Below are positions 50,601 through 61,045 of a stretch of DNA of 64,000 nucleotides, in pieces. The notes below the pieces were generated by a model that was given only the letters and a program-made list of their open reading frames with translations, was not told where the DNA came from and made no database searches. Numbering within the stretch: position 1 is the first letter of the stretch; the number at the start of each line of letters is the position of its first letter. Where the stretch lies: contig JABVXV010000204.1 of NCBI GenBank assembly GCA_013365325.1, positions 50,335 through 114,334 of the forward strand, read 5' to 3'. Source of the DNA: Dipetalonema caudispina (taxonomy: Eukaryota > Nematoda > Chromadorea > Rhabditida > Onchocercidae). The translations under genes were made by a program, and so were the position numbers.

Positions 50601-53457
50601 ATTATCTGCAATCAAAAAATGATAAAAAGAAACATATCATAACAACTTGCCGGTAAAAGACGACCAAACATTTTGCGCTTCAAGCAAAAACGATTCCATT
50701 CACGAATTCCGTTGGGCTTTTTCAACAAGTTCTCTAAAGAAGTTGGTCAGTGTAATGCACATTCGTCAAATGAACCACATGTGAAGAAAAAATTCAGACT
50801 TTAAACTTGAACTACTTCAAACTCCCATATAAACAAATTATCAAATGTGTTGTTTCAATTATTAATAATATCTGCTATTAACGCCAATAAATCGACATAC
50901 ATTTGTTGAAATAATGTCTAAAACAACATATTACCTTTTATAAATTTAATCTCTTTCCTGTCTAAAAGCAAACGTTTCATAAGTCGCTGAACCTCACAAA
51001 CGGATCCATTCGTTTTCGTGTCTATTATATTGTTGATTTTTCCACATTTGACAAGCGGTTCCTAAGCAATATAGCATTATTTCAATTATTTGCAAGAAAA
51101 ATACTTTTTCTACATAAATATCTCATTATTCGATATGACGAATGGGGTTAAGCGATATATATTCTGGAAGCTTTAGATAAGTTGAGACTATGCTATATAT
51201 GATCAGGTTAAGTCTGGATACGGAAGCCATCGATAACCTGACGGTAACAGAAGAAGTAAGCAGAAAGGCTGGACAACTCGGCAACCATATACAGTCATCA
51301 TCGACGTGCAAATGCAACACCAGACAATGTTATTTACAAAACATTTAGAAATGTGAGATCAAAAGTCATGTGGGACCTCAACAACACTGTTAAGAAAATT
51401 GACAATCTCTTAATGCCAAAAATTTAGAACTTTGGTAGCACATGTTAGTTACGGTCACATGGGCAATACATGTCAAAAATTTAGCAGCTTAATAATCCTT
51501 AAACATAACCACGAGGTGAAACAGCTGCCAGCACTGAACCTTGTGAAGAACTGTTTAAAGCAAAGGTAATACCTCTAGTCCACAGTCGTTTCTCCAATTT
51601 GACTCTATCTGATTACATATCGCTTGATTTCCATATGGAAAGCGCCATTTAAAACGATCAAAAATTTTTAGCTCCTAAAAGCTCATCGGATTTTAATCTA
51701 CTTTATTTAATCCATTCTGAACAAAACTTGAAAGCCTTGATTTAAATATTTCTCTTTTACGTGTTCTATTCAAACAGTTTTCAGTTGAACTGATGAAAAT
51801 TCACAGCATTCGCGAATAACTGACATTTTTTTAACGACTTTAAAAATAATTTGAATTTCCATAGGACTACAAACCTTCCCCATAAGATCATCATAATCAA
51901 GCAGAAAATATCCAATCAGCTTGTGTTTTGATGTTTCAGTAATCTTTATTGCAAGCGTAGCCGAAAGCAGGGCCTAAAAATATTTATAACTGGACTACGG
52001 GGAAGTGTACTAGTTACAGTTTTTGTTTAATGATGATTAACAATTTTTGATTGTTAGTCATCATTAAGCTTTACCGCCAATATTATTCTATTTTGAGGTT
52101 AAATGTTAATTTTATTTCAGTTATTATTGAAATATGCTAGGATAAATTATTATAGTAGCCACAGGCAAACCGACGATAGCGTCGACTGATTAAATACCAT
52201 TTAACGATTTAAATCGTCGACAGCCTTACTAATGATTGAATAAGCTGAAATGGAATAGGTTGCACCATTAACTTCGTTTTCAAGGAAAATTGGCTGCTTG
52301 CTAGTGAAAAATGAGTTGTATTGAATAGTAGAAAAGTCATCGTGTCCAATAATTAAAATTCAAAAGTTCGCCAATGCCACTTATCTTGCGTGCTTCATAA
52401 TATAAGTTGGTTAATATTCCATATAGTAGTATAATAGATAAAATATTTAATATTAAGTTTATTATTTATTATTTTAATGTCAATATATTATAGCTTAGTT
52501 TAAAAAAATAAAATTACGTTAAAATTGATGATTAATAAAAGCACTTTTTAATTGTTAAAATGATTGATTCGCCTAAAATTAACAATGTTATAAAGTTATT
52601 GACATATGAAGAAAATATACTGCAGACTACTGTCCTAATTTTTTTTAAATTCCTTGGTATATTAACCTACTTTAAAATTTTTTAACCAATTGCATAATTT
52701 GAGAAGTTGAGTCACGCACTATAATATATAATTATTATGAGCATCCATACAAGTTTATATATCTTTTAAAATTAGAAAAGAGAAAGATTACATAGAACTC
52801 ACACCAATTGAATTCGGTGGATACCATTCATCAGCAGTTAGACCACACCAAAAAATTTCGTTAGGACAAACATTTTGCATTTCTTCCAGCAAATTTATTA
52901 TGTAAAGCTTACTGCTGAAAAGAAAGATGATAATGATAGCACGGTGAATAAAAAGGTGTTGAAACTGATTAATCTTTTCCTTTAATCAACCCACTAGTTC
53001 ATCTGCCGAAGTCACAACCGCTTGGCTTTTGCTCGTTGAATTATGATGATGCTTTTCCGTCTACTTAACTGGGACTTACCATAATTAGCATGCTTCGAGA
53101 GTTTTTAACCATTAACACTCGTTGCGGTCGATTTTTGTATAACAGAAAGGTAGAAACAGACGGAAAATGAATAATATAGAAGCGAAGAAACCACCGCTGA
53201 TTTGAAAATCTAATTATTGAACTTACCCGAGTGGTAAACGTTCTTTACGTTCATCCACCTTTGCTTTCATACGAGCGTTAAGAGCAGTGTAATTTTTTAT
53301 TGGAAGTAATCCACCATGATGAAAAAGAAACACAATATTCGTGTAGAAAACCAAATTCCTAGATGCCACCATATTATAATTTGCAATTGTTGCTTCTGCA
53401 ACCTTTTCTGCAAGAAATAAGACCCTCGACATATAACTTTAATTAATAAAAATATAC

Positions 53458-53490
<33 letters not shown>

Positions 53491-56400
53491 TTTTTGAATA
53501 ACTGATAGAATTGGCTTTTTCGAAGTATGAAAACTTTTTTCGAAAATATAGCATAAGGGAAGTTGTCGAAGGTTATTATTATAAAAAACGATTACTCGGG
53601 TGACTACTAGAAAGATTGTGCACGTATGTATAAACCAAAATACTAAAATCAAGTCAACAAACCTGATGGTACTCTTCTCGAAATTTCAGCAAATAGTTCA
53701 GCAGCACAATGAAAAACTGCTGCGCTGTTTCGCAACCAGTACATGTCTGCAGCTGACAATGCTCGCGGAATACGATCAAACCATGGTTCCGCTGAAAATT
53801 GACATTAAATTACACAGTGTAAATATTCCAATGAGATAATATAAATACCGGCAACTCGATTATATATATATATATATATATAATCTTTTTCAAGCTATTT
53901 CCTTCTCATTATTTTGGAATCAAATTTTTTTGCGCTTGGTGTCGTCTGTGCAATTTTGTGAACATATGTAATAAAATATCCAAGAAATATAACACGTCTT
54001 GATGCGGTATATTTCCTACCTATAAAATCTCCATTTCTCTTATTTCGTTATATTGGTGCATCTCTAACTTTTTATCTTGCTTTAATCTCGAGTCGGTTTT
54101 CAACTAGGAGTTATTCATCGCTAATTGGAAAAAAATTAAGTAAAAAAGTAAAAGATGAAAACACTTGTACACAAAAATATATACAATGAAGTATCAAACA
54201 CTACAATCCAAATTTGCTTTCCTCATTTTGGGAATATTTTATAAATTCATTCCCTTTAACATGAGTGTACAAAAATTTCATCTTATCTCGTGTATCTTCA
54301 TTGGAAGGCACTAGTAATATTTGTTGAATTTCGTGACTTGAGGCGTCTAAAGAATCTTGAGTTGAAAATATGATTTTATCGAGATTTAAACTAGTAATTC
54401 AGAAATTCGAACAAATTAATGATGTAAAAGCTAACAAAGTTCATCGAATTTCTGTTTTGCATTAACGACTTCTTTCCATATAAGCAAAGCGATCTGGTGG
54501 ATGGTATCATAGTTTGGACATGTGATAATGTATTTTTTGAGTGTATCATTGATTTCACCATTGAACAGCAGTGATGAGATGATTACCGATTCCTGATTAT
54601 AAAATTATTCAATTTGTATAACCTGTTAAAAATTAATGATTGGATAGCACCCCAGTCATCAACGACTTGATTTAGTTCTTAGATAAATTGAAAGGAACCA
54701 TTAATTGGAAAGTGCCAATGATACTATTGTTTCTCACCACTGAAGTATGACGTCGAAAGAGCAAAAAAATGTGAAGTAATATCACTATAGTTTTCTCTCT
54801 TGCTAGTGGGGGATATGTTATATTGAATAACTCGATAATGTTAATGATTCTATCACTGAGTTCCTCAAACAATTAACCTCATTTCCTATAAAGGAAGTTG
54901 CATTATTTGAGAAATGAACACAAAGGTAGAACTCAAATCTTCAGTTCTTTTAAAATAAACTTAAGAAACATACATTTTCTAGCCGCACTGCTGATGTTTG
55001 ACTGATTTCGGATATATCAGTAGGTGTTTTTGCAAGACCAACTGCATTCAGATATGCGCATGCGAGATCAGATTTCTGCCCAATTGCATCTTCGAAATTT
55101 TCATCGAGCCATTTTAATACCTACAATAGATGCATTTACGGTAGTGCATGTATGATTGCAACCAAGCAAATAATTTCAATTTTTTGGGAAATTTAGAAGA
55201 AACTCTTTACTGCCAAGATGATTATCTATGCAGCTCTTACAGTTAGGGCTGAGAGACAAGAAGAAAAATTGAAAAACTGAGCATCAGTGGACCAATTCAT
55301 CAATGAAGCACTTTTAAACTCTGAAATATCCAAAAAAAAAAAAAAAAAAAAAAAATCAGGATTGGCTTTATTCAGGCTGTTCCATAAGCGTATACCCGAA
55401 AAATTTGAAAAGTTACATCTTTTCAGCAAAGTCTTGTTTCCCATTCGCTCACCAAAATTTTCAAGCTGACTCAAAAAAAAAAAAAAAAAAAGGCAAAATA
55501 ATGATTGAAACGTATGTTTCACAAAAATCCAATGCAATTTTTTTCTAATATGCACTTCACTAATGAATGATTGCTCTGAAATTTTTGAAAGATGCAGTGG
55601 AAGGGACTTACAACTTTCTGTATGGACGGTACGAATATTGTAAATTCGCAGCTTCCATTGAATGCGATAATTTCGAATGAATATGATGGTGCGAATATAA
55701 AAAAATCGTTTGTTTCACTATATGGACTTTGGTGCTGCCAGACACCAGAATAATTTACCAAATAGTCCTTTAAAAATTTAATTCAAAAAGATTCTTGTCA
55801 TTGAAATCTGATGTCATTTCATTAATTTTGAAGCTCACATTACGCAAATCGAAATGTTTAGTAAGAGCAATAACAGTTTACCTCCTAAACAGTTTTTACG
55901 GAAATGATACAGAAATGCATTTAAACAGAAAAACTTACAAGACAGGTCTGCTGATCATTTGTAATTTGTAGTGTAAACAAGGACAAGAAAGGGTTAAGCT
56001 TCAGAAATGATTCTGCAAAAGTGACTTGTCGAGGTAAACGCTTGTAATAAAACGCGTTCAAATCGAAAAGTGCACCCTAAAAATTTACGTTTAAATAGAT
56101 TTGTAATCACACTGAAGATGCAATTTACGTCATCCAGGCTATTTAGTATTATGTTACAATTTATTCGGCATTAGGTTTTAACGCAAGCATTGAGAAAGTA
56201 AGAGAAACTCAATAAACAGTTCTTTGTAATAGACATAGCCTTGAATGCAGTGAAAGAAAGCAGAATGAAAAGCAAAAACGAATCTCAAGCTTGATTTCAA
56301 TTTAAATTAACGCATCTACTTAATCAATTAATACCTCCACAGTGCTCTCAGTAGTTTTCCAAGTCATCAGTACACGGGAAGTATCAGTTACATTTACACG

Positions 56401-59400
56401 TAGAAATGATTCCTCGGTACTCAATAATCTGTAACGATATATTTTTATATTCTAAACAGTACCACTAACTTTACGGATTTCAATCGCATATCTAAGAATG
56501 AAGAAAAAAATACCAACATTGGTATTTTCCAAAAGCAAAAATAATTTGAAACACTTTCATTTCTTCCAACTAGAATATATAACAAAATAAATTCTAATGA
56601 AATGGAAATCTGCGCCCACCAATCTAAGTAATATTATCTCCCTCTTGAGAGTAAAGATGAGAGTACTAAATCGACTATTAATAAATAAATTACCGTTCCG
56701 AAATGCTATTCTTTGTGGTATGTTCTCCAGAAGAGGGTGATACAATAGTTCGAAAAGAAAGCCATTCAACGCATTTATCAGGATACCACTGCAAAATTAT
56801 TTTGTAATTTCATCAAATTCAAGCAGAAATGATATCAAATTTCGAAAACTTTCCAATGAAAAAGATGCCGAAACTCTAAAAAATATTCAGCCCGATCCAA
56901 AATTACGCTAAAGATGGACATTAATAAAGAAATTCTCTTACCATAAGATAATTTACAATCATTAAGTCACTGAAAGTCCATTCGTTAGGGGGGTGTCCTT
57001 CATCATTTGGAAAATTAATTACAAACAACATCACATGTGGATTTTTCTGCTTCCTGAAATCCACCGATAAATAACTTGAAGTACCAAACGGATCTAATAA
57101 ATATAAAATTTCTATAACAAGTAAGTTTTGGAAGTTATATGATTGAGCTTCATTATGCCCGTAAAAAATCAAGCATCATAAGGGGTACTCAAAAATCCTA
57201 CCATATCATAATAAAACTACTACTATCATTACTTATTTCCATTATATAATAAGCGACATCAGAAATAAATTAAGTCAAAACAAAATCCATAAAATTGTAC
57301 CCTTTAGAATAAGCAACCCAGAGATATAATACAGGACGCGGGTCATCCATTGGTTCCTGGCATGAAAAACTGTAAACTGGAGAAGATGAGTAATAATATG
57401 ATGCACTGAAAAGAATAAATCACTGAACCTTTAATTTGCAATAATTTCATTTTTTATTTTTTTAACAATTAACAGTAAAGCACTCCGAGAATTTTCCGTC
57501 TATTATTAATGCTGAAATAATAACTGCAATCGGCGGATGGCCGAAAAGAAGTGGTTTAAGGGTTAGTACTGTGAATCAATCATTTTAGAGAAGCTGATGC
57601 ATGCTTTGTGCAGTGCATGGTCATAAGTCATTAATAAACGGATTATCGCGAATCGCTGAGTACTCCTAGAAACTCGATTAATAAGTACGAAAGGTTCGAG
57701 CCGCCACAAAATGTCTAATAGATGGATATTCCTGCATTTCAGTGAATATCTGACACACGTTTAGTAATATAAACTTACTCATTGCCATCAAGAAGATTAA
57801 TGGTGATGAAAGCACCACAAGAAAAACCGATGACAATTGTTTTGCATCGTTCCAAATAAGTTATTGCAGTGACGTATATTTCATCTGGCATAAAAAAAAT
57901 ATAAAAGATAATCATAATTTAAAACAAAAATATATCCATCCTGGACAATCCAAACGGAAAGCTGGCTAAAAGACTGTCCTGATAGACTTTTCGCAATACA
58001 AGTTTGTAAAGCTGATATAAATGAATTGCTTACTGGAATCATTTTTAATTTTGCCAAACGGAGTATATTTTTTTTTTAAAATGATCACAATTTTTTTTAT
58101 CCCTTCCATCTCATTAAAAAGGCGTAATGCACCTACCAAGACTAACGGGATATACTGCACCGTTATTGTCCATAAAATTAAATCGTCCATCAGAAATATA
58201 AGGTTCTGCAAAAAAATGAATAGACGCATTTCAACCAACCAAAGAATTCTGATCCAGAATATCCCAGATTTTTTTTGTAATATCTTGGAAGTTGGAATTG
58301 CTGTGCCGTCATTTCTCCTAGACAATGAAATACTTACCTCTATTTTGAAGAATTGAAATGAATAACAAGGGATTTCTTATCCATTCATCTATTAGTACTA
58401 ATTTTTCAAAACACAAATAGAACGGTCCATTTTTTCACTTGACCTAAAACAGCCACTGATTCAATGCTGCACTGGAAACTTACTGCATAAATTGCTGGAA
58501 AAGGGTGGTTTTCTCAGTTCTGGATCAGTTATGTTCGGTGAATCGATTCCGAAATGTACCAGTAAACAATCACCACCATAGGTGCCAACTGCTATCAGGT
58601 GTGAAAAACTCTTTAAATTTTCATGCAAACATTCAATTTCACTTCTTTTCGTCACATCCAAAATTGTCACAACTTTAGTAATCTGAAAATAAAATAATTA
58701 TCCGTTGCTACGGGAAACTTAACAAGCATGGAAAGAACGTCTCAAACGAAATCGATCATGTTTCAACCTAAAATTTTCTTCTGTCTCTGAATGCTTCGTT
58801 TTAATTTCCCCCAGTTCATTCTTTTAAATAATACGAACTTCGTAAATTTTTTTTTGTAAATCATTGGTAACTTAGTACTAAACTTTGAAGTAAATGAACG
58901 AAACCTTTTTGCGCATTAATATTTTTTTAATAATTCTACTCATTTTGATGCTATAATATGCCAGAAAATATTCGTCATTTTGTTCATCGTTCACTGCCAC
59001 TACCACACCTGAGCTTCCGTCTAAAATAGAAAATCTGTGCGTACTCTACTTAAGCTTGATTTACCATTTTCAATTTAAACAAAGGATTGCGTGAGATAGT
59101 TCATGTGAATATCGACCGACGAAAATCTTAAGCTTCTTTTGATGAACAACCGAAAGCCACCTCCACCATGCAGTCATGTTGTCAGGATCAACACAGTAGA
59201 AAATGATCGTAGTGCACTGCAATAATTTACCTCGAAATGGGAGACTGCAAGCATCGACAATAGTACAGCTACTGCGAAATCCACAGGAATATAATATCGG
59301 TGAATTATAATAAATCTGGCGTATCAATATACAGTTTTTTCGGATGATGCAATACCAGTCCGTGTATTCTCCTGAAAATCTCCACAAAAGTTTCTTCTTT

Positions 59401-59741
59401 GCAAAATTAAGTTTCGAGAATTTAAATTGCAATTTATCCCTCCTCAAAGAAACGTGCTTAAATCAGCATAACTTTCAATCAAAAATGTCCCAGTAATTCA
59501 TGAAATTTCTATGTGGAAAATACTAGAACTTTATCGCGAAATAATGATGACAACTCTGATAACAAGTTCAAACTTTATCTGACTGTAAGCTTTTTGCCCC
59601 AATTCTTCCAACAAGTTTAATTTAAAAAAAACCACTAAATTGGTTATCACCTTGTTGCGTAAGAAATTTTCCCCATATTTCGCTCTTTTTTTTTCCGCTG
59701 ATCACTTTGGCTTTTTTCACTATACCCCGCTGTTTTAGCAT
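44677..59741 (-). CDS. mel-28: MEL-28/ELYS (AHCTF1) nucleoporin
   Basis: Chromatin-binding nucleoporin that seeds nuclear pore assembly after mitosis by recruiting the Nup107-160 complex. Exons: 59651-59741, 59117-59371, 58905-59020, 58484-58682, 58137-58205, 57779-57884, 57301-57405, 56942-57074, 56694-56788, 56335-56428, 55939-56076, 55612-55767, 54974-55120, 54436-54592, 53663-53791, 53227-53407, 52803-52914, 51875-51973, 50935-51061, 50651-50733, 50325-50457, 50178-50253, 49770-49913, 49451-49647, 49248-49314, 49050-49143, 48062-48800, 47642-47713, 47330-47395, 47007-47063, 46808-46861, 46114-46698, 45860-45916, 45614-45691, 45275-45328, 44987-45061, 44677-44717. Total 5,181 nt, 1,726 aa. 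Exons 1-12 match the ELYS beta-propeller (VYSFSCQEPMDDPRPVLYLW against human [20 protein letters not shown]). Exons 13-20 match the helical ELYS domain (LVFYTNIVFLFHHGGLLP). Later exons are a 246-codon acidic block, then basic SP/TP repeats, ending SCLRVGRK. A SILK motif is in exon 24. Uncertain: the exon 7/8 junction, the GC donor of exon 20, and a human segment (around FWLIDHNDYESG) with no counterpart found in the 51,062-51,874 intron. Confidence 0.88.
45124..45189. repeat. 33-bp exact tandem duplication
   Basis: AATAACTAACTAGAAATAAT and the next 13 bases occur twice in a row (45,124-45,156 and 45,157-45,189) in the intron between ELYS exons 35 and 36. The copies are identical, so the duplication is recent. 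Confidence 0.9.
45275..45328 (-). repeat. 54-nt repeated exon, copy 2 (ELYS exon 35)
   Basis: A 54-nt, phase 1-1 exon encoding GETSTISHPMLTRSARK. It is the most diverged copy, with Pro replacing Arg before MLTRS and Arg in the second-last Ala position. Confidence 0.85.
45414..45593. repeat. 30-bp minisatellite, six units
   Basis: Six head-to-tail copies of a 30-bp unit (it begins ACTCTAAAATCTAGAGTAGT) in the intron between ELYS exons 34 and 35. Copies are almost identical; one has G for A at about 45,499. Each unit contains ACTCTA and TAGAGT around a 5-nt loop, so each can form a small hairpin. The length is a multiple of three and one minus frame is open through it, but that frame is not joined to exon 34 and is taken as non-coding. 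Confidence 0.95.
46114..46698 (-). repeat. Five tandem ~38-residue SP/TP repeats in ELYS exon 32
   Basis: One 585-nt exon encodes five diverged copies of a unit of the form RKRxKSRxxSPYSxETTP then (K/R)RSxRxxxSAKSSPKTEK. Each copy has a TP or SP site and most have the basic RRSTR or KRSVR patch. The first two copies read RETTPRRSTR and QETSPKRSVR. The fourth and fifth have drifted (TPKCLIPP, TPERSTR). The region is predicted to be disordered, positively charged and a target for proline-directed kinases; by position it replaces the AT-hook region of vertebrate ELYS. Confidence 0.9.
46808..46861 (-). repeat. 54-nt repeated exon, copy 1 (ELYS exon 31)
   Basis: A 54-nt exon with both ends in phase 1, encoding SEISTSSHRMLTRSAAK. 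Near copies of the same length and phase are at 45,275-45,328 and 40,121-40,174. It is followed, like the 40,121 copy, by an exon beginning Ala-x-Lys. Confidence 0.85.
52028..52066. repeat. 16-bp inverted repeat in an ELYS intron
   Basis: Arms TAATGATGATTAACAA (52,028-52,043) and TTGTTAGTCATCATTA (52,051-52,066) pair with one mismatch around a 7-nt loop. It lies in the 829-nt intron 51,974-52,802, the longest of the ELYS introns together with 51,062-51,874. Confidence 0.7.
53456..53490. repeat. (AT)n microsatellite in ELYS intron
   Basis: ATATATACATATATAT-type run followed by a T-run, between ELYS exons 15 and 16. Confidence 0.9.
53860..53883. repeat. (AT)n microsatellite in ELYS intron
   Basis: A pure TA run of about 24 nt in the intron upstream of ELYS exon 15. 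Confidence 0.9.
54201..54355 (-). other. mel-28: Candidate alternative terminal exon of mel-28
   Basis: Inside the intron between exons 14 and 15, an acceptor (CAACTCAAG) is followed by 51 in-frame codons ending at a TAG. Phase matches exon 14 (T + AT gives Tyr). The peptide is protein-like, for example EIQQILLVPSNEDTRDKMK and ending NEESKFGL. Splicing exon 14 to this exon would give a protein of about 670 aa that stops early in the helical domain. No canonical AATAAA was seen close downstream, which weakens the case. Confidence 0.4.
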
Positions 59742-59748
59742 AGCTTTC

Positions 59749-59765
59749 CTGTAAATATGGTAAAA
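59749..59765 (-). promoter_or_regulatory. Probable spliced-leader acceptor of mel-28
   Basis: Minus-strand CCATATTTACAG ends at 59,749, and the first ATG at 59,741 follows after a 7-nt leader (GAAAGCT). No coding exon is seen further upstream, so this is likely the trans-splice site that defines the mature 5' end. Confidence 0.5.
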
Positions 59766-61045
59766 AAATCAAGTTAAAGGAAAAAATAATGAAACAAACG
59801 ACTATGTGACACTGTTACTTCCTGATATATAGTAGATTTCTTTTTGGTAAAGGAATTATTCCTTAGAGAAACTACAGTTGAAATGAAGATTTATTATAAT
59901 AATGAATCGAAAAATATATACCAGAATCAATATAATCATAAACTATACATTATAGAAAGTTTTTCAATAAATTAATAATCAGAAATGAGTCAAATTTAAG
60001 ATGCATCAACCGTCAATTTCATTAAATTTCATCTTTGCAGTTATATTTCCTTTCTATTTCGAAAAGATTACAAAAGAATAATAATAAAACTAAACAATTA
60101 AATATAGATTAATGATAAATAAATAATAAAAAAGAAATGATAAGGGATGATAAAAATTGAATGAAATTCCCTCCTTTTTAATAATTGCATCCAAATAGGA
60201 AATCATTTCGCTACATTAGAAGAAAGAGTACATATAAATATGATAGCATTTGTACGGTAAAGGTTCTATGAAAAGAGTGTGTAACTGTGGAGAATTAGTG
60301 AACGTTATGAAAAGAATGAGTTATTAGAAATTTGTTTTAGTAAATTAGTAAACTTCGTTAAGTTATCATCCATTATCAAATGAGTAAAGATAACAATAAT
60401 CAAGGATATTCTGTGGTTGTTAAACTTACATAATTGAATAAATCCTTTTTTTTTAATTCTTGAAATTTGAGACAATCTTCCGAATTTTTTATGTCCATAC
60501 ATAAAAATGCAATGTATATGCATAAATTAAAACAAAAGAAACTACATTTAATTATGAAAGTGGTATATGGTTTGTGTCATACGGTTTGTGTTATAGCTTT
60601 AAATTATTGCATCCCTCATTGCTGATATCATATAATAATAAAACTGTTTCGAAACAATAGATTTTGAACCATTCATACTTTCTTTAAGCGGTGATAGACG
60701 GTCGATCAAACGATATTCAAGAATGGATTCATTGAATCGGATCTCATTTTTTCAAATCCATAATGATGTTAACGAAAGTATTGCTCTCATTTTATTTAAA
60801 ATCATGAAAAATATCATTTTACATCATTTTACACAATCCAATTCAATTCTTTCCCTGTTCTATTCGATTTATGTCATATTTCTATTCAATGTTATTCCAT
60901 TCTTTTCCTCTCTTATTAATCAAGTTTGCCGCTGGTATTTTTTAGCAAATAAATGATCAGAATGATCAATGTATTCCTACAGTACTCATTATAATAAGAT
61001 CTAATCTAATTGTAGTGTATCTGATTTTGCTTAAACGTTCAATAG
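59766..61045. other. Divergent intergenic region between mel-28 and the membrane-protein gene
   Basis: Very AT-rich sequence between two divergent genes, so probably a shared promoter region. The plus-strand ATG ORF at 60,723-60,956 is hydrophobic with no homology and no clear splice link to the gene downstream. One or more 5' exons of that gene may be hidden here. Confidence 0.5.

Noticed and set aside
57689..57705. GGTTCGAGCC, a tRNA T-loop-like motif
   Set aside because: Flanking bases do not form a T stem and no acceptor or anticodon arm could be drawn.
60723..60956. Plus-strand 77-codon ATG ORF, hydrophobic
   Set aside because: AT-rich sequence gives Ile/Phe-rich frames by chance; no phase-compatible donor to the membrane-protein gene was found.
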